This document shows, piece after piece, positions 1 through 5,564 of a stretch of 7,088 nucleotides of DNA. Origin of the DNA: Bdellovibrionales bacterium (lineage in GTDB: Bacteria > Bdellovibrionota > Bdellovibrionia > Bdellovibrionales > JAMPXM01); NCBI GenBank assembly GCA_005793615.1, contig SXRI01000421.1:1-7088 (forward strand), given 5' to 3'. The notes below the pieces were generated by a model that saw nothing but the letters and a program-made list of their open reading frames with translations, was not told the origin of the DNA and searched no databases. The position numbers and the translations under genes were made by a program. Within the stretch, counting starts at the first letter, position 1. The number at the start of each line of letters is the position of its first letter.

Positions 1-2
1 GT

Positions 3-359
3 CTGCTGGATAGCTTCGAAGAGGGATTTGTAATTGGTGTCACGCAAATAAGCCAACAGTACCTGCCGCCTGACTTTGACGAAGTGACCCGTCGATCAGC
101 AACCGAAGTCAGCCGTGCCCTATCGACCACCATTCAAGGCGGCACGATCGAAACCGAGTCGCTCACCGTAGCAGGCAAACCTGCCCGCCTTCTAACAGCA
201 TTTGGAAAGAACAAGGCAACAGCGAATGCGGCTATTCTCAGCGCCACGGTTTTCTTTGACGAACAAACCTATGTGATCACGCAGATCGCCGATTCCAAAG
301 ATCCGGGCGAAGCCTATCGTGAATTCAAAGCTCTGCTGGCTGGATTCAAACTCAAGTAG
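3..359 (+). CDS. C-terminal part of an uncharacterised protein, possibly DcrB/PsbP-like
   Basis: This reading frame is open from the left edge of the window to a TAG at 357-359, giving 118 residues. An in-frame GTG at 84 is not a convincing start, because uninterrupted coding sequence (LLDSFEEGFVIGV...) continues upstream of it, so the true start lies outside the window. The visible part alternates short predicted strands and helices, with a segment containing VAGKPARLL, then a strand VFFDEQTYVITQIA and a final helix EAYREFKALLAGFKLK. That order resembles the C-terminal half of DcrB/PsbP-like (DUF1795-type) secreted proteins, where a late strand and an amphipathic helix close the fold. The resemblance is by eye only. 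No signal peptide or catalytic motif can be judged because the N-terminus is missing. The gene converges on truC and overlaps its last 8 bp. Confidence 0.7.
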   Translation: MLDSFEEGFVIGVTQISQQYLPPDFDEVTRRSATEVSRALSTTIQGGTIETESLTVAGKPARLLTAFGKNKATANAAILSATVFFDEQTYVITQIADSKDPGEAYREFKALLAGFKLK

Positions 360-1152
360 AAGTGGGAACTGCGAATTCGAACTGCGCGAACATCTCCAGC
401 CAACGTGGCGTCCATTCGCTCACAATTTTGACCGTTTCGCGACTGACCGGGTGTTCAAACTCGATCGTCTTCGCTTTCAACCACAAGCCCGGCAATCCCA
501 ATTGTTCGCGAAAAAAACGATTGTGATGAGAATCACCATGGGTCGCATCGCCCAGTAACGGGTGCGAAATACGAGCCATATGACGACGTACTTGATGATA
601 TCGACCGGTTTCCGGAAAGGCTTCGACCAGCGCATACCGCGAAGTCGCATGTCTTTTGCCAACAGCAAAAGGTAACTCGATTCGGGCATGAGTCACAAAA
701 CGAGTACACGCCTTCACTTCATCACCTGTGGAATCCAAGGCCAGCGGACAATCAATAACACCTTCGTCTTCAGGCCAGCCACGCACCATCGCAAAATAGG
801 TTTTCTTCACGATACCGTTTTGGAACTGCCTGCAAAGATCAGCTGCTGTCGGTTTGTTCAGAGCAAAAACCAACACGCCCTCTGTCGCCACATCCAGGCG
901 ATGAACCGGAAACAGAAAGGTATTCAGCTGTCGGCGAAGGTTGGCAAGACAAACGACTTCTGGTGCTACTCGCCGCCGCGGATACTCCGGCTGATGTACG
1001 TGAAAACCTCGAGGCTTATCAATTGCCACGAAATCAGTTTCATGGCGAAGAACCTCAAAGGTGACCGCTTGTAGGCGGGGGGTTGGAAATACAGTTTGAT
1101 CGTCAATAGACAAGCGTTGCTCCGGAGCTCTCAGTCCGGTGCAACCTAACAC
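352..1152 (-). CDS. truC: tRNA pseudouridine(65) synthase TruC
   Basis: A 266-residue RluA-type pseudouridine synthase. TruC isomerises U65 in the T-arm of a few tRNAs in the cytoplasm. The catalytic segment VHRLDVATEG (83-92) carries the nucleophile Asp87 in the HRLD motif. The usual TSG after it is TEG here. Family hallmarks follow: KKTYFAMVRGW (106-116), TSRYALVE (170-177), TGRYHQVRRHMARISHP (182-198) and GDATHGDSHHNRFFRE (201-216). The last three match E. coli TruC closely and separate it from RluA, RluC and RluD. No S4 domain precedes the catalytic domain. The start used is GTG at 1152, with AGAGAG about 6 nt upstream. A TTG at residue 14 (1111-1113), with GGAG before it, is an alternative, since family homology begins only near residue 30. 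It begins 16 bp after the FHA-TonB gene and is probably the last gene of the unit. Function is confident; a link to the motor is not implied. Confidence 0.93.
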   Translation of the reverse strand: MLGCTGLRAPEQRLSIDDQTVFPTPRLQAVTFEVLRHETDFVAIDKPRGFHVHQPEYPRRRVAPEVVCLANLRRQLNTFLFPVHRLDVATEGVLVFALNKPTAADLCRQFQNGIVKKTYFAMVRGWPEDEGVIDCPLALDSTGDEVKACTRFVTHARIELPFAVGKRHATSRYALVEAFPETGRYHQVRRHMARISHPLLGDATHGDSHHNRFFREQLGLPGLWLKAKTIEFEHPVSRETVKIVSEWTPRWLEMFAQFEFAVPTST

Positions 1153-1168
1153 ACGATACTCTCTCTGA

Positions 1169-2662
1169 TCAATTCGCCTTAAACAGGAAAGGATAAGAAA
1201 CTTTGACTTGTGTTCCGCCCTTTGGTTCCGGGAACTTCCAGTTCGCCATGCGACGCATGATACATCCCTCGACCATCGCGCTCTTCAGAGTCGAAGTATC
1301 GACCCTCGACTCAGCCACTTCGCCCGCCGCTCCAATTGTGAATTTTACCAAAACCTTACCGTAGAGTTCGGGGTTGGAGCTGAGCTGACGCTCATAGCAG
1401 TAACGAATCTGTCCGAGGTTACGGCGAATCACTTCAGCAATAGCGTCCCGATCAAGACCGCCTTCGATCACAGTCTCTTCGTCGACCATCGCCACCAAAT
1501 CACCCGATCCTACGTTACCGCCGGCAAGTGCGGTGCCCTCTTTGAAGTTTCCGGTACCGCCAGCGCGTCCCTTGGTAGCGATTCCACCGAGTCGAAAACT
1601 CGGACCCTCTTTTGCAGCCGAACCGCCGCCGCCGTTAAGACTCGTACCCGTGCTATAAAAGGCCCGGCCCGCACCGCTGTTGTCAGCACTCACACCTTGA
1701 GCCGCCACCAACACGCCCTGTTTATTGGCGCGCTTGGCGATCTTACCCACGAGATTTGACAGTCCTGACTGACGTAAGCTCGTCAAAGCCGCTGAAGGTT
1801 TGTCTGAGGCCTTCGGGGCCATCGATTCCTCCGGAGCATTCGACGGAGCCACCGGAGCGTTCGCTGCATTACTAGTACCGCCAGCTTTTGCTTTGGCGGT
1901 CTTCACGACCTTTTGCGATTCGATCTTCTTCTTCTTCACCGCTTTGGCATTATAGATGATGTCGAGCGACTTGTTGTCGAGAACGACTTCGGTCTTCTGA
2001 TCGCCACGAGGGCTCAAAATGAACACCCCTGAAAAAAGCACCGCGAAAAACAACAGCGCAAGCAACAAGGGCTTACGTAAATCACGATCAAACGATACCT
2101 TTTCGCTCGAGAGTATCTCTTGGGAGGTCACCAGTCGCTGCTGAACAACGCGGTGTCCATGGGTCGAACTCGTCCAATTATGATCCTTCGGTGGCGGTAA
2201 TTTTACCTGCTTATCGTTATCATGATAGATAAAGGGCTTATCGGCCGGAAGAATCTTGGTTTCAACAACACGGCCACGGGCACGTACCACGACCTGATGT
2301 AAATCGAGATTCGCTCCGGGGGCTCGGTCCTCTTGCTTAAAGAGATCGGTGGCGCGCTCACGAGTCACCAGTTGCAATCGATGCTTACCGATTTCAATGA
2401 CCACAGATCCATCAAGTTTGGCTTCAGTCGCGACCTGGCCATCGACTTTTACGCTTTCACCGCCACTAAGGTCACAGACGTACCAATAGGGGGACCTGAA
2501 ACGAAGAGCAGCATGGCATCCTTCGACACCTTCTCCGCTGATTCGCAGATCAGCGTGGGCAGAGGATCCAATTACGAAGAGTTTCCGTTCGGGTCGTACG
2601 CGTACGACCTTTCGGCTCTTTTCGCTTTTCCTGTGTTCAACCAGAATCTCCGGCAATCCCAT
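1169..2662 (-). CDS. FHA-TM-TonB-like protein with AgmX/PglI C-terminal domain (GltG/GltJ-like)
   Basis: A 497-residue single-pass inner-membrane protein. Residues about 24-98 form a cytoplasmic FHA-like fold (VIGSSAHADLRIS, then GCHAALRF, then IEIGKHRLQLV). A membrane segment lies at about 198-217 (KPLLLALLFFAVLFSGVFIL). A lysine-rich stretch with KKKK, an Ala/Pro linker (about 255-295) and a Gly-rich linker (about 340-390) should span the periplasm. The C-terminus (about 402-497) is the TonB-like AgmX/PglI domain: VIRRNLGQIRYCYERQL (411-427), GKVLVKFTIGAAGEV, VEGCIMRRMANWKFPEP and a YPFLF end, with Cys422 and Cys467 at family positions. By analogy with GltG/GltJ it would link the TolQ/TolR stator to periplasmic or outer-membrane partners. 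The FHA phospho-threonine residues are missing (Ser33 for Arg, Glu47 for Ser), so the fold may only bind protein. ATG start, with GAGG 8 nt upstream; the preceding ExbD gene ends 16 bp before it. Confidence 0.9.
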   Translation of the reverse strand: MGLPEILVEHRKSEKSRKVVRVRPERKLFVIGSSAHADLRISGEGVEGCHAALRFRSPYWYVCDLSGGESVKVDGQVATEAKLDGSVVIEIGKHRLQLVTRERATDLFKQEDRAPGANLDLHQVVVRARGRVVETKILPADKPFIYHDNDKQVKLPPPKDHNWTSSTHGHRVVQQRLVTSQEILSSEKVSFDRDLRKPLLLALLFFAVLFSGVFILSPRGDQKTEVVLDNKSLDIIYNAKAVKKKKIESQKVVKTAKAKAGGTSNAANAPVAPSNAPEESMAPKASDKPSAALTSLRQSGLSNLVGKIAKRANKQGVLVAAQGVSADNSGAGRAFYSTGTSLNGGGGSAAKEGPSFRLGGIATKGRAGGTGNFKEGTALAGGNVGSGDLVAMVDEETVIEGGLDRDAIAEVIRRNLGQIRYCYERQLSSNPELYGKVLVKFTIGAAGEVAESRVDTSTLKSAMVEGCIMRRMANWKFPEPKGGTQVKVSYPFLFKAN

Positions 2663-2678
2663 TGTTTAATCCTCGAAT

Positions 2679-3197
2679 TCAATCTTTAGTAACAACTGCG
2701 ATTTTTACGTCCGAGTAACCGGCCATCATTGACGTGTACATGACCTTGCGAAGCAGTTCATAAGGAAGCGAGCGATCAGCCTGCATGATGACTTTGCCAT
2801 CAAATTCGATTTCCTCATTCACGGATGCGATCTTTCGCGCCTTCTTTGCCTGTTCATCCAACTCGTTATAGAGAGTTCGGATAAACTGGGTATCGGCCGC
2901 ATCGACATCCTTTACGTCGAGCGCTCCCTGATTGAAATCCACGATCTTCTTGTCTTCGACGAAGATGCCGACCTTTGAAACCACGAGTTTCAACACATCG
3001 ACCGGGTCTTTAGTGCTCGTCGAAACCGCCAGCTGAAGCTTGTCGCTCGGTGTGATGTTAACCGGACTGGTGGAATAGCTCTTCAGCAAGAACACCAGCA
3101 GGATTACGAACATATCCACCATCGACGTCACTTGAATCTTAAAGGTCGATGACAACCTTCGATCCATGTATTTTGTGAAACCACCACGCCTTGCCAC
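2679..3197 (-). CDS. ExbD/TolR-family protein, second copy (AglS/AglQ-like)
   Basis: A 172-residue stator subunit of the ExbD/TolR family, one pass through the inner membrane. A basic N-terminus (MARRGGFTKYMDRR) stays in the cytoplasm. The membrane segment is about 25-41 (SMVDMFVILLVFLLKSY) and carries Asp28, the position of the proton-carrying aspartate of ExbD/TolR. The periplasmic part ends in the usual pattern VIMQADRSLPYELLRKVMYTSMMAGYSDVKIAVV. An unusual charged helical insert, roughly 95-130 (DTQFIRTLYNELDEQAKKARK), sits in the periplasmic domain. Translation starts at GTG 3197, only 2 bp after the stop of the first ExbD gene, with a GGGAGG ribosome binding site inside that gene's last codons, so the two are probably translationally coupled. 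AglQ and AglS of Myxococcus form such a pair with AglR. Which one this corresponds to cannot be told by eye. Confidence 0.92.
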   Translation of the reverse strand: MARRGGFTKYMDRRLSSTFKIQVTSMVDMFVILLVFLLKSYSTSPVNITPSDKLQLAVSTSTKDPVDVLKLVVSKVGIFVEDKKIVDFNQGALDVKDVDAADTQFIRTLYNELDEQAKKARKIASVNEEIEFDGKVIMQADRSLPYELLRKVMYTSMMAGYSDVKIAVVTKD

Positions 3198-3199
3198 GA

Positions 3200-3745
3200 T
3201 CAGCCTCCCGCCACGTTGCCGAACACGACGTCCGGGAACAACAAGTTGGTCTCAATTGACTTGCCGGCCTCATCTTTAATAGTGAATTTCGGTTCACCGG
3301 CTGATGTCACTGAGGTTCGAACTTTATCCATAACCTGTACAATGTCCTCGAGCGGCACATTCTCCTCTGGATTCAGTTCGAGACGAAATACATTGGGGTA
3401 GTTCTGCTTGAGGGAGAGCGTCTCTTTGTGCAAACCCTCAAGGTCGAACTTGTCTCCCTTCATTGCTACGACGGTCTCTTTCGTTTGACCGTTGTCGTTC
3501 ACAGTGAAGCGAAACCCAGATGTCTTGGAAACACTTAAAGTAACAGAAATTAGATCTTTATTTTTTTCGTTCGCTGCAGCGATCGCCTTCTCAACAGCCT
3601 GAGGAATGGGAGTTTCAATCACGGTGACATGAATGAACGCCACGCTCAACAACAGCATGGGGACGATCGACACAATGATGTCGAGCATCGGCGCCAGGTT
3701 CAATTCGAATGTTGCATCATCGACTCGTGACTTGAATGATCTCAT
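3200..3745 (-). CDS. ExbD/TolR-family protein, first copy (AglQ/AglS-like)
   Basis: A 181-residue ExbD/TolR-type subunit, distinct in sequence from its downstream neighbour. The N-terminal segment ATFELNLAPMLDIIVSIVPM leads into one membrane helix (about 18-40) with Asp22 at the proton-relay position (PMLDI). The periplasmic domain contains DLISVTLSVSKTSGFRFTVN, a helix with LKQNYPNVFRLELNPEENV, and a second helix PLEDIVQVMDKVRTS. It ends in an extra tail (residues about 158-181, GKSIETNLLFPDVVFGNVAGG at its end) beyond the usual ExbD end. The start is ATG 3745, preceded by purine-rich AGAGGGAAGGG. It lies 42 bp after the tolQ-like gene. Together with the second copy it would provide the heterodimeric plug inside the TolQ-like pentamer. 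The role is inferred from family and gene order. Confidence 0.91.
   Translation of the reverse strand: MRSFKSRVDDATFELNLAPMLDIIVSIVPMLLLSVAFIHVTVIETPIPQAVEKAIAAANEKNKDLISVTLSVSKTSGFRFTVNDNGQTKETVVAMKGDKFDLEGLHKETLSLKQNYPNVFRLELNPEENVPLEDIVQVMDKVRTSVTSAGEPKFTIKDEAGKSIETNLLFPDVVFGNVAGG
3204..3209 (-). promoter_or_regulatory. Ribosome binding site GGGAGG embedded in the upstream exbD gene
   Basis: GGGAGG on the minus strand lies six bases before the GTG at 3197 and is made from the last glycine codons (GCG GGA GGC TGA) of the first ExbD gene. It decides the GTG start of the second ExbD gene and suggests the two proteins are made in coupled amounts. Confidence 0.7.
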
Positions 3746-3787
3746 GGGCCCTTCCCTCTGTCATAAAAAGGCGAATACTCTCTCGAC

Positions 3788-4492
3788 TCAAACTGCTTTG
3801 CCTACAGGCGCGCGCTTTTTATCGGCGCTAACCGCAGCGGGGTAAGCGACACTGGCGTGAAAGGCTCCGTGATGACGACCCTTCAGAGCCTCGATCAGTT
3901 TCGCGGCATTGCGGTCGATTTCACCAAAGAGTTTTCCCTGACGAGCGTGCAAGAATGAGTAAAATACCATCACCGGGATCGCGACCAAAAGGCCGGCCGC
4001 CGTCGCATGCATGGCAAGTGAGATACCGTCAGCAAGAAGCGTCTGTTTCTGCGCTGGATCGGCGAAGCTCACCGCTTTGAACGACATGATCAGTCCGACA
4101 ACCGTACCGAGCAGACCCACAAGGGTAACGACGTTCGATACCATTTGCAGGTATCCTAAGTTGCGACCCAAACCAGGTGCGACCTCCGCTGCTGCGATAT
4201 CCAATGATTGATCGATCGCATGATCGTCGCGATCTGAACGCTCGAGCACGCGTTTTGCCACATGGGCCATCGGCTTGTTGGCGTTGGCTGCACAGAACGT
4301 AATGGCCTCATCGATATGATCGCCTTCGACCATCTTGATGACCTTCGCCATAAACCCGTCCGCGTCCATCGAATAAGTAAAGTAGAGTGCCTTGATTCTC
4401 TCGATAATCAGAGCGCAACCGAAGAGCCCAAGCACTCCGATCACCGCATCGATTAAGTAGTTATCAACGGCAAATTTCATCAGTGTATCCAT
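3788..4492 (-). CDS. MotA/TolQ/ExbB-family proton channel protein (AglR-like)
   Basis: A 234-residue inner-membrane protein with the three-helix plan of TolQ/ExbB: TM1 about 13-30, a cytoplasmic domain of about 85 residues, TM2 about 118-138 and TM3 about 157-182. TM2 has the signature TLVGLLGTVVGLI with Thr130. TM3 reads GISLAMHATAAGLLVAIPVM with Thr164, the two threonines that line the pore in ExbB. The glutamate usually found five residues before the TM3 threonine (GIxEALxxTA) is Leu159 here. The C-terminus is a polar tail (SADKKRAPVGKAV). The family forms pentamers around ExbD/TolR dimers and uses the proton gradient to drive TonB, Tol or Agl machines. Being followed by two ExbD genes and an FHA-TonB gene, it is closest in context to AglR. 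ATG 4492 has a strong AGGGGG site 5 nt upstream. Confidence 0.94.
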   Translation of the reverse strand: MDTLMKFAVDNYLIDAVIGVLGLFGCALIIERIKALYFTYSMDADGFMAKVIKMVEGDHIDEAITFCAANANKPMAHVAKRVLERSDRDDHAIDQSLDIAAAEVAPGLGRNLGYLQMVSNVVTLVGLLGTVVGLIMSFKAVSFADPAQKQTLLADGISLAMHATAAGLLVAIPVMVFYSFLHARQGKLFGEIDRNAAKLIEALKGRHHGAFHASVAYPAAVSADKKRAPVGKAV

Positions 4493-4553
4493 TACGTCCC
4501 CCTAATTTTCTTTATAAAATTCTCTTAAAATTCATTTCTTAAAAACATTTTTG
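4493..4553 (-). other. A/T-rich spacer with phased A-tracts before the tolQ-like gene
   Basis: These 61 bases separate the GYF-PilZ gene from the tolQ-like gene and are far richer in A and T than anything around them. The octamer TAAAATTC (plus strand) occurs at 4515-4522 and 4526-4533, one helical turn apart, and a third A-tract follows at 4541-4545. A TATAAA lies on the minus strand, but no matching -35 element is seen 16-18 bp upstream. There is no GC stem, so it is not a terminator. It may be a weak internal promoter or bent DNA, or an unstructured leader that helps translation of the channel protein. Confidence 0.35.
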
Positions 4554-5465
4554 CTAAACACCACTACCGGTCGCGCCTGTGATCTGGGCGAAATACTCTC
4601 GTACCTGCGGTTCCGCCGAACCATCGAGCTTGACGAATCGCACTGAGTACTTCACCGGAGACTTCGCGCCGCGAACAGTCTTGGAATAAGTCTTACCGAC
4701 GATTTCGCCGAGCGCGTTGAACGCCGGCAGACCTTCGGTGGGCGCAAAGTGAATTCGCACCATTTGTCCTGGAGTCAGGCGGGAGTTCTCGATAACGACT
4801 CCTGAGCCGCCGACGCTGGCTTCGAACGCTTGTCCCATCCACACATCGCGATCGTCATGAACGATCACTTCGCTCTCAAACTTCACTCGCGGATGCTGAC
4901 GCTTCACGAACGCTTGCTGCTCGGGAGCCGCTTTCTGCGTGAGCAAGTCACGAATTCGCTCAGGCAAGAACGATGGGTGCTCAGCGATACGCATGAACGT
5001 TTCCATACCTTCTTTCCACACGAAATCGAACTCATAGACGGTCTTTTCTTGAAGACCACGCACCATCTCTAAATAAGTGAATGGTCCATGGCGTTCGCCG
5101 TTCTTCTGAATGTACCAAGCATCGTCACGCGGCGTGGTTGCCCAAGCCGGTTTCGCGAAGGCAGGCTTGGCGAGTGCTGCCGCTTTCACGGAACTCGAAG
5201 GCGCGCTCGGCGCCTGAGGCTGGACATTTTGCGCGGCATTGGGCGGCGGTGCGGTCGGCTTGCTTCGGCGCAAATGTTCTTTCAGCGCCTCGCATTCCAT
5301 AAGTGTGATCCATTCGGCGCGAGCCTCTTCATAGACAAAGTCGGTAACGGCAAATTCGGTCCTAGCGATCAAATCCGCGATTTGCGTGATCGTGAAGGGT
5401 CCGAAGTTCGCCCCGCCTTTGGCGATATAGAACTCGACCTGGATTTTTGGAAGCGTATCTGACAT
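4554..5465 (-). CDS. GYF-GYF-PilZ protein, predicted cytoplasmic c-di-GMP/peptide-binding regulator
   Basis: A 303-residue soluble protein without signal peptide or membrane segment. Two GYF_2-type domains are recognisable: residues about 11-55 (FYIAKGGANFGPFTITQIADL ending near AEWITL) and about 117-160 (WYIQKNGERHGPFTYLEMV, then FDFVWKEGMETFMRI). A Pro/Ala/Ser-rich linker (about 69-112) separates them. A PilZ domain follows (about 188-279), with RQHPR (189-193) matching RxxxR and EASVGG (215-220) in place of (D/N)xSxxG. The loop arginines are intact but the first residue of the second motif is Glu, so c-di-GMP binding is likely rather than certain. GYF domains bind proline-rich peptides, and in Myxococcus the gliding protein GltJ carries one. 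First gene of the motor unit. The start is ATG 5465, with GGAG 8 nt upstream inside an inverted repeat. The role as cytoplasmic input to the motor is inferred. Confidence 0.88.
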   Translation of the reverse strand: MSDTLPKIQVEFYIAKGGANFGPFTITQIADLIARTEFAVTDFVYEEARAEWITLMECEALKEHLRRSKPTAPPPNAAQNVQPQAPSAPSSSVKAAALAKPAFAKPAWATTPRDDAWYIQKNGERHGPFTYLEMVRGLQEKTVYEFDFVWKEGMETFMRIAEHPSFLPERIRDLLTQKAAPEQQAFVKRQHPRVKFESEVIVHDDRDVWMGQAFEASVGGSGVVIENSRLTPGQMVRIHFAPTEGLPAFNALGEIVGKTYSKTVRGAKSPVKYSVRFVKLDGSAEPQVREYFAQITGATGSGV

Positions 5466-5471
5466 AAGGTC

Positions 5472-5512
5472 ATCTCCGTCCTTTTGGCTGATGACTCATC
5501 GACGACGGAGAT
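5472..5512 (-). promoter_or_regulatory. Perfect 9-bp inverted repeat covering the GYF-PilZ ribosome binding site
   Basis: On the minus strand ATCTCCGTC (5504-5512) and GACGGAGAT (5472-5480) are perfect complements separated by 23 bases. The right arm contains GGAG, the ribosome binding site of the GYF-PilZ gene, 8 bases before its ATG. The loop holds a further GATGA/TCATC dyad (5490-5500). In RNA this would form a long hairpin that hides the ribosome binding site. As DNA it would be an operator-sized dyad. With the sigma-28-like promoter the left arm would not be transcribed, so the two readings exclude each other. Confidence 0.5.
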
Positions 5513-5522
5513 CATTTCTTTA
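5496..5522 (-). promoter_or_regulatory. Sigma-28 (FliA)-like promoter before the GYF-PilZ/motor unit
   Basis: On the minus strand TAAA (5519-5522) is followed after exactly 15 bases by GTCGATGA (5496-5503). The FliA consensus is TAAA-N15-GCCGATAA, so ten of twelve positions match and the spacing is right. It lies 31 bp before the start codon of the GYF-PilZ gene. Transcription would begin within about 10 bases after the -10 element, leaving a short leader of roughly 20-25 bases that still includes the GGAG ribosome binding site. This is a visual match in a small region and has not been tested. Confidence 0.4.
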
Positions 5523-5545
5523 GGATTCATTTGCGGTTGTGCCAA
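5517..5545 (-). promoter_or_regulatory. Alternative sigma-70-like promoter
   Basis: On the minus strand TTGGCA (5540-5545, five of six matches to TTGACA) and TAAAGA (5517-5522, three of six matches to TATAAT) are separated by 17 bases. It overlaps the sigma-28-like element, sharing its TAAA. The -35 is good and the -10 poor. If used, transcription would start just before the left arm of the SD-covering inverted repeat. Confidence 0.3.
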
Positions 5546-5551
5546 CTTGGC
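5541..5551. promoter_or_regulatory. Small dyad GCCAAcTTGGC, possible operator
   Basis: GCCAACTTGGC is a perfect dyad with five-base arms and one central base. It overlaps the -35 of the sigma-70-like candidate upstream of the GYF-PilZ gene, where a repressor or activator could sit. Short dyads arise by chance, so confidence is low. Confidence 0.25.
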
Positions 5552-5564
5552 TCATTAAAGAAAC

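Noticed and set aside
84..86. GTG as the start of the left-edge gene
   Set aside because: The same frame stays open to the window edge with protein-like sequence, and no ribosome binding site precedes the GTG.
366..390. Direct repeat GAACTGCG with a CGAATTCG palindrome between the copies
   Set aside because: It lies in the 3' end of truC and is explained by codons for repeated Phe/Ala/Glu residues.
688..1074. Plus-strand reading frame opposite truC
   Set aside because: It is antisense to a well-conserved enzyme, has no ribosome binding site and shows no recognisable protein features.
1208..1759. Long plus-strand frame opposite the FHA-TonB gene
   Set aside because: It mirrors the Gly/Ala-rich coding strand; the minus strand has clear domains, and the plus-strand product looks like random composition.
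5088..5462. Plus-strand frame opposite the GYF-PilZ gene
   Set aside because: It is an Arg-rich shadow of the Ala/Pro-rich linker, with no start context.
5531..5550. Sigma-54 promoter suggested by TTGGCAC on the minus strand
   Set aside because: The GC of the -12 element falls three bases too close to the GG of the -24 element, so the spacing is wrong.
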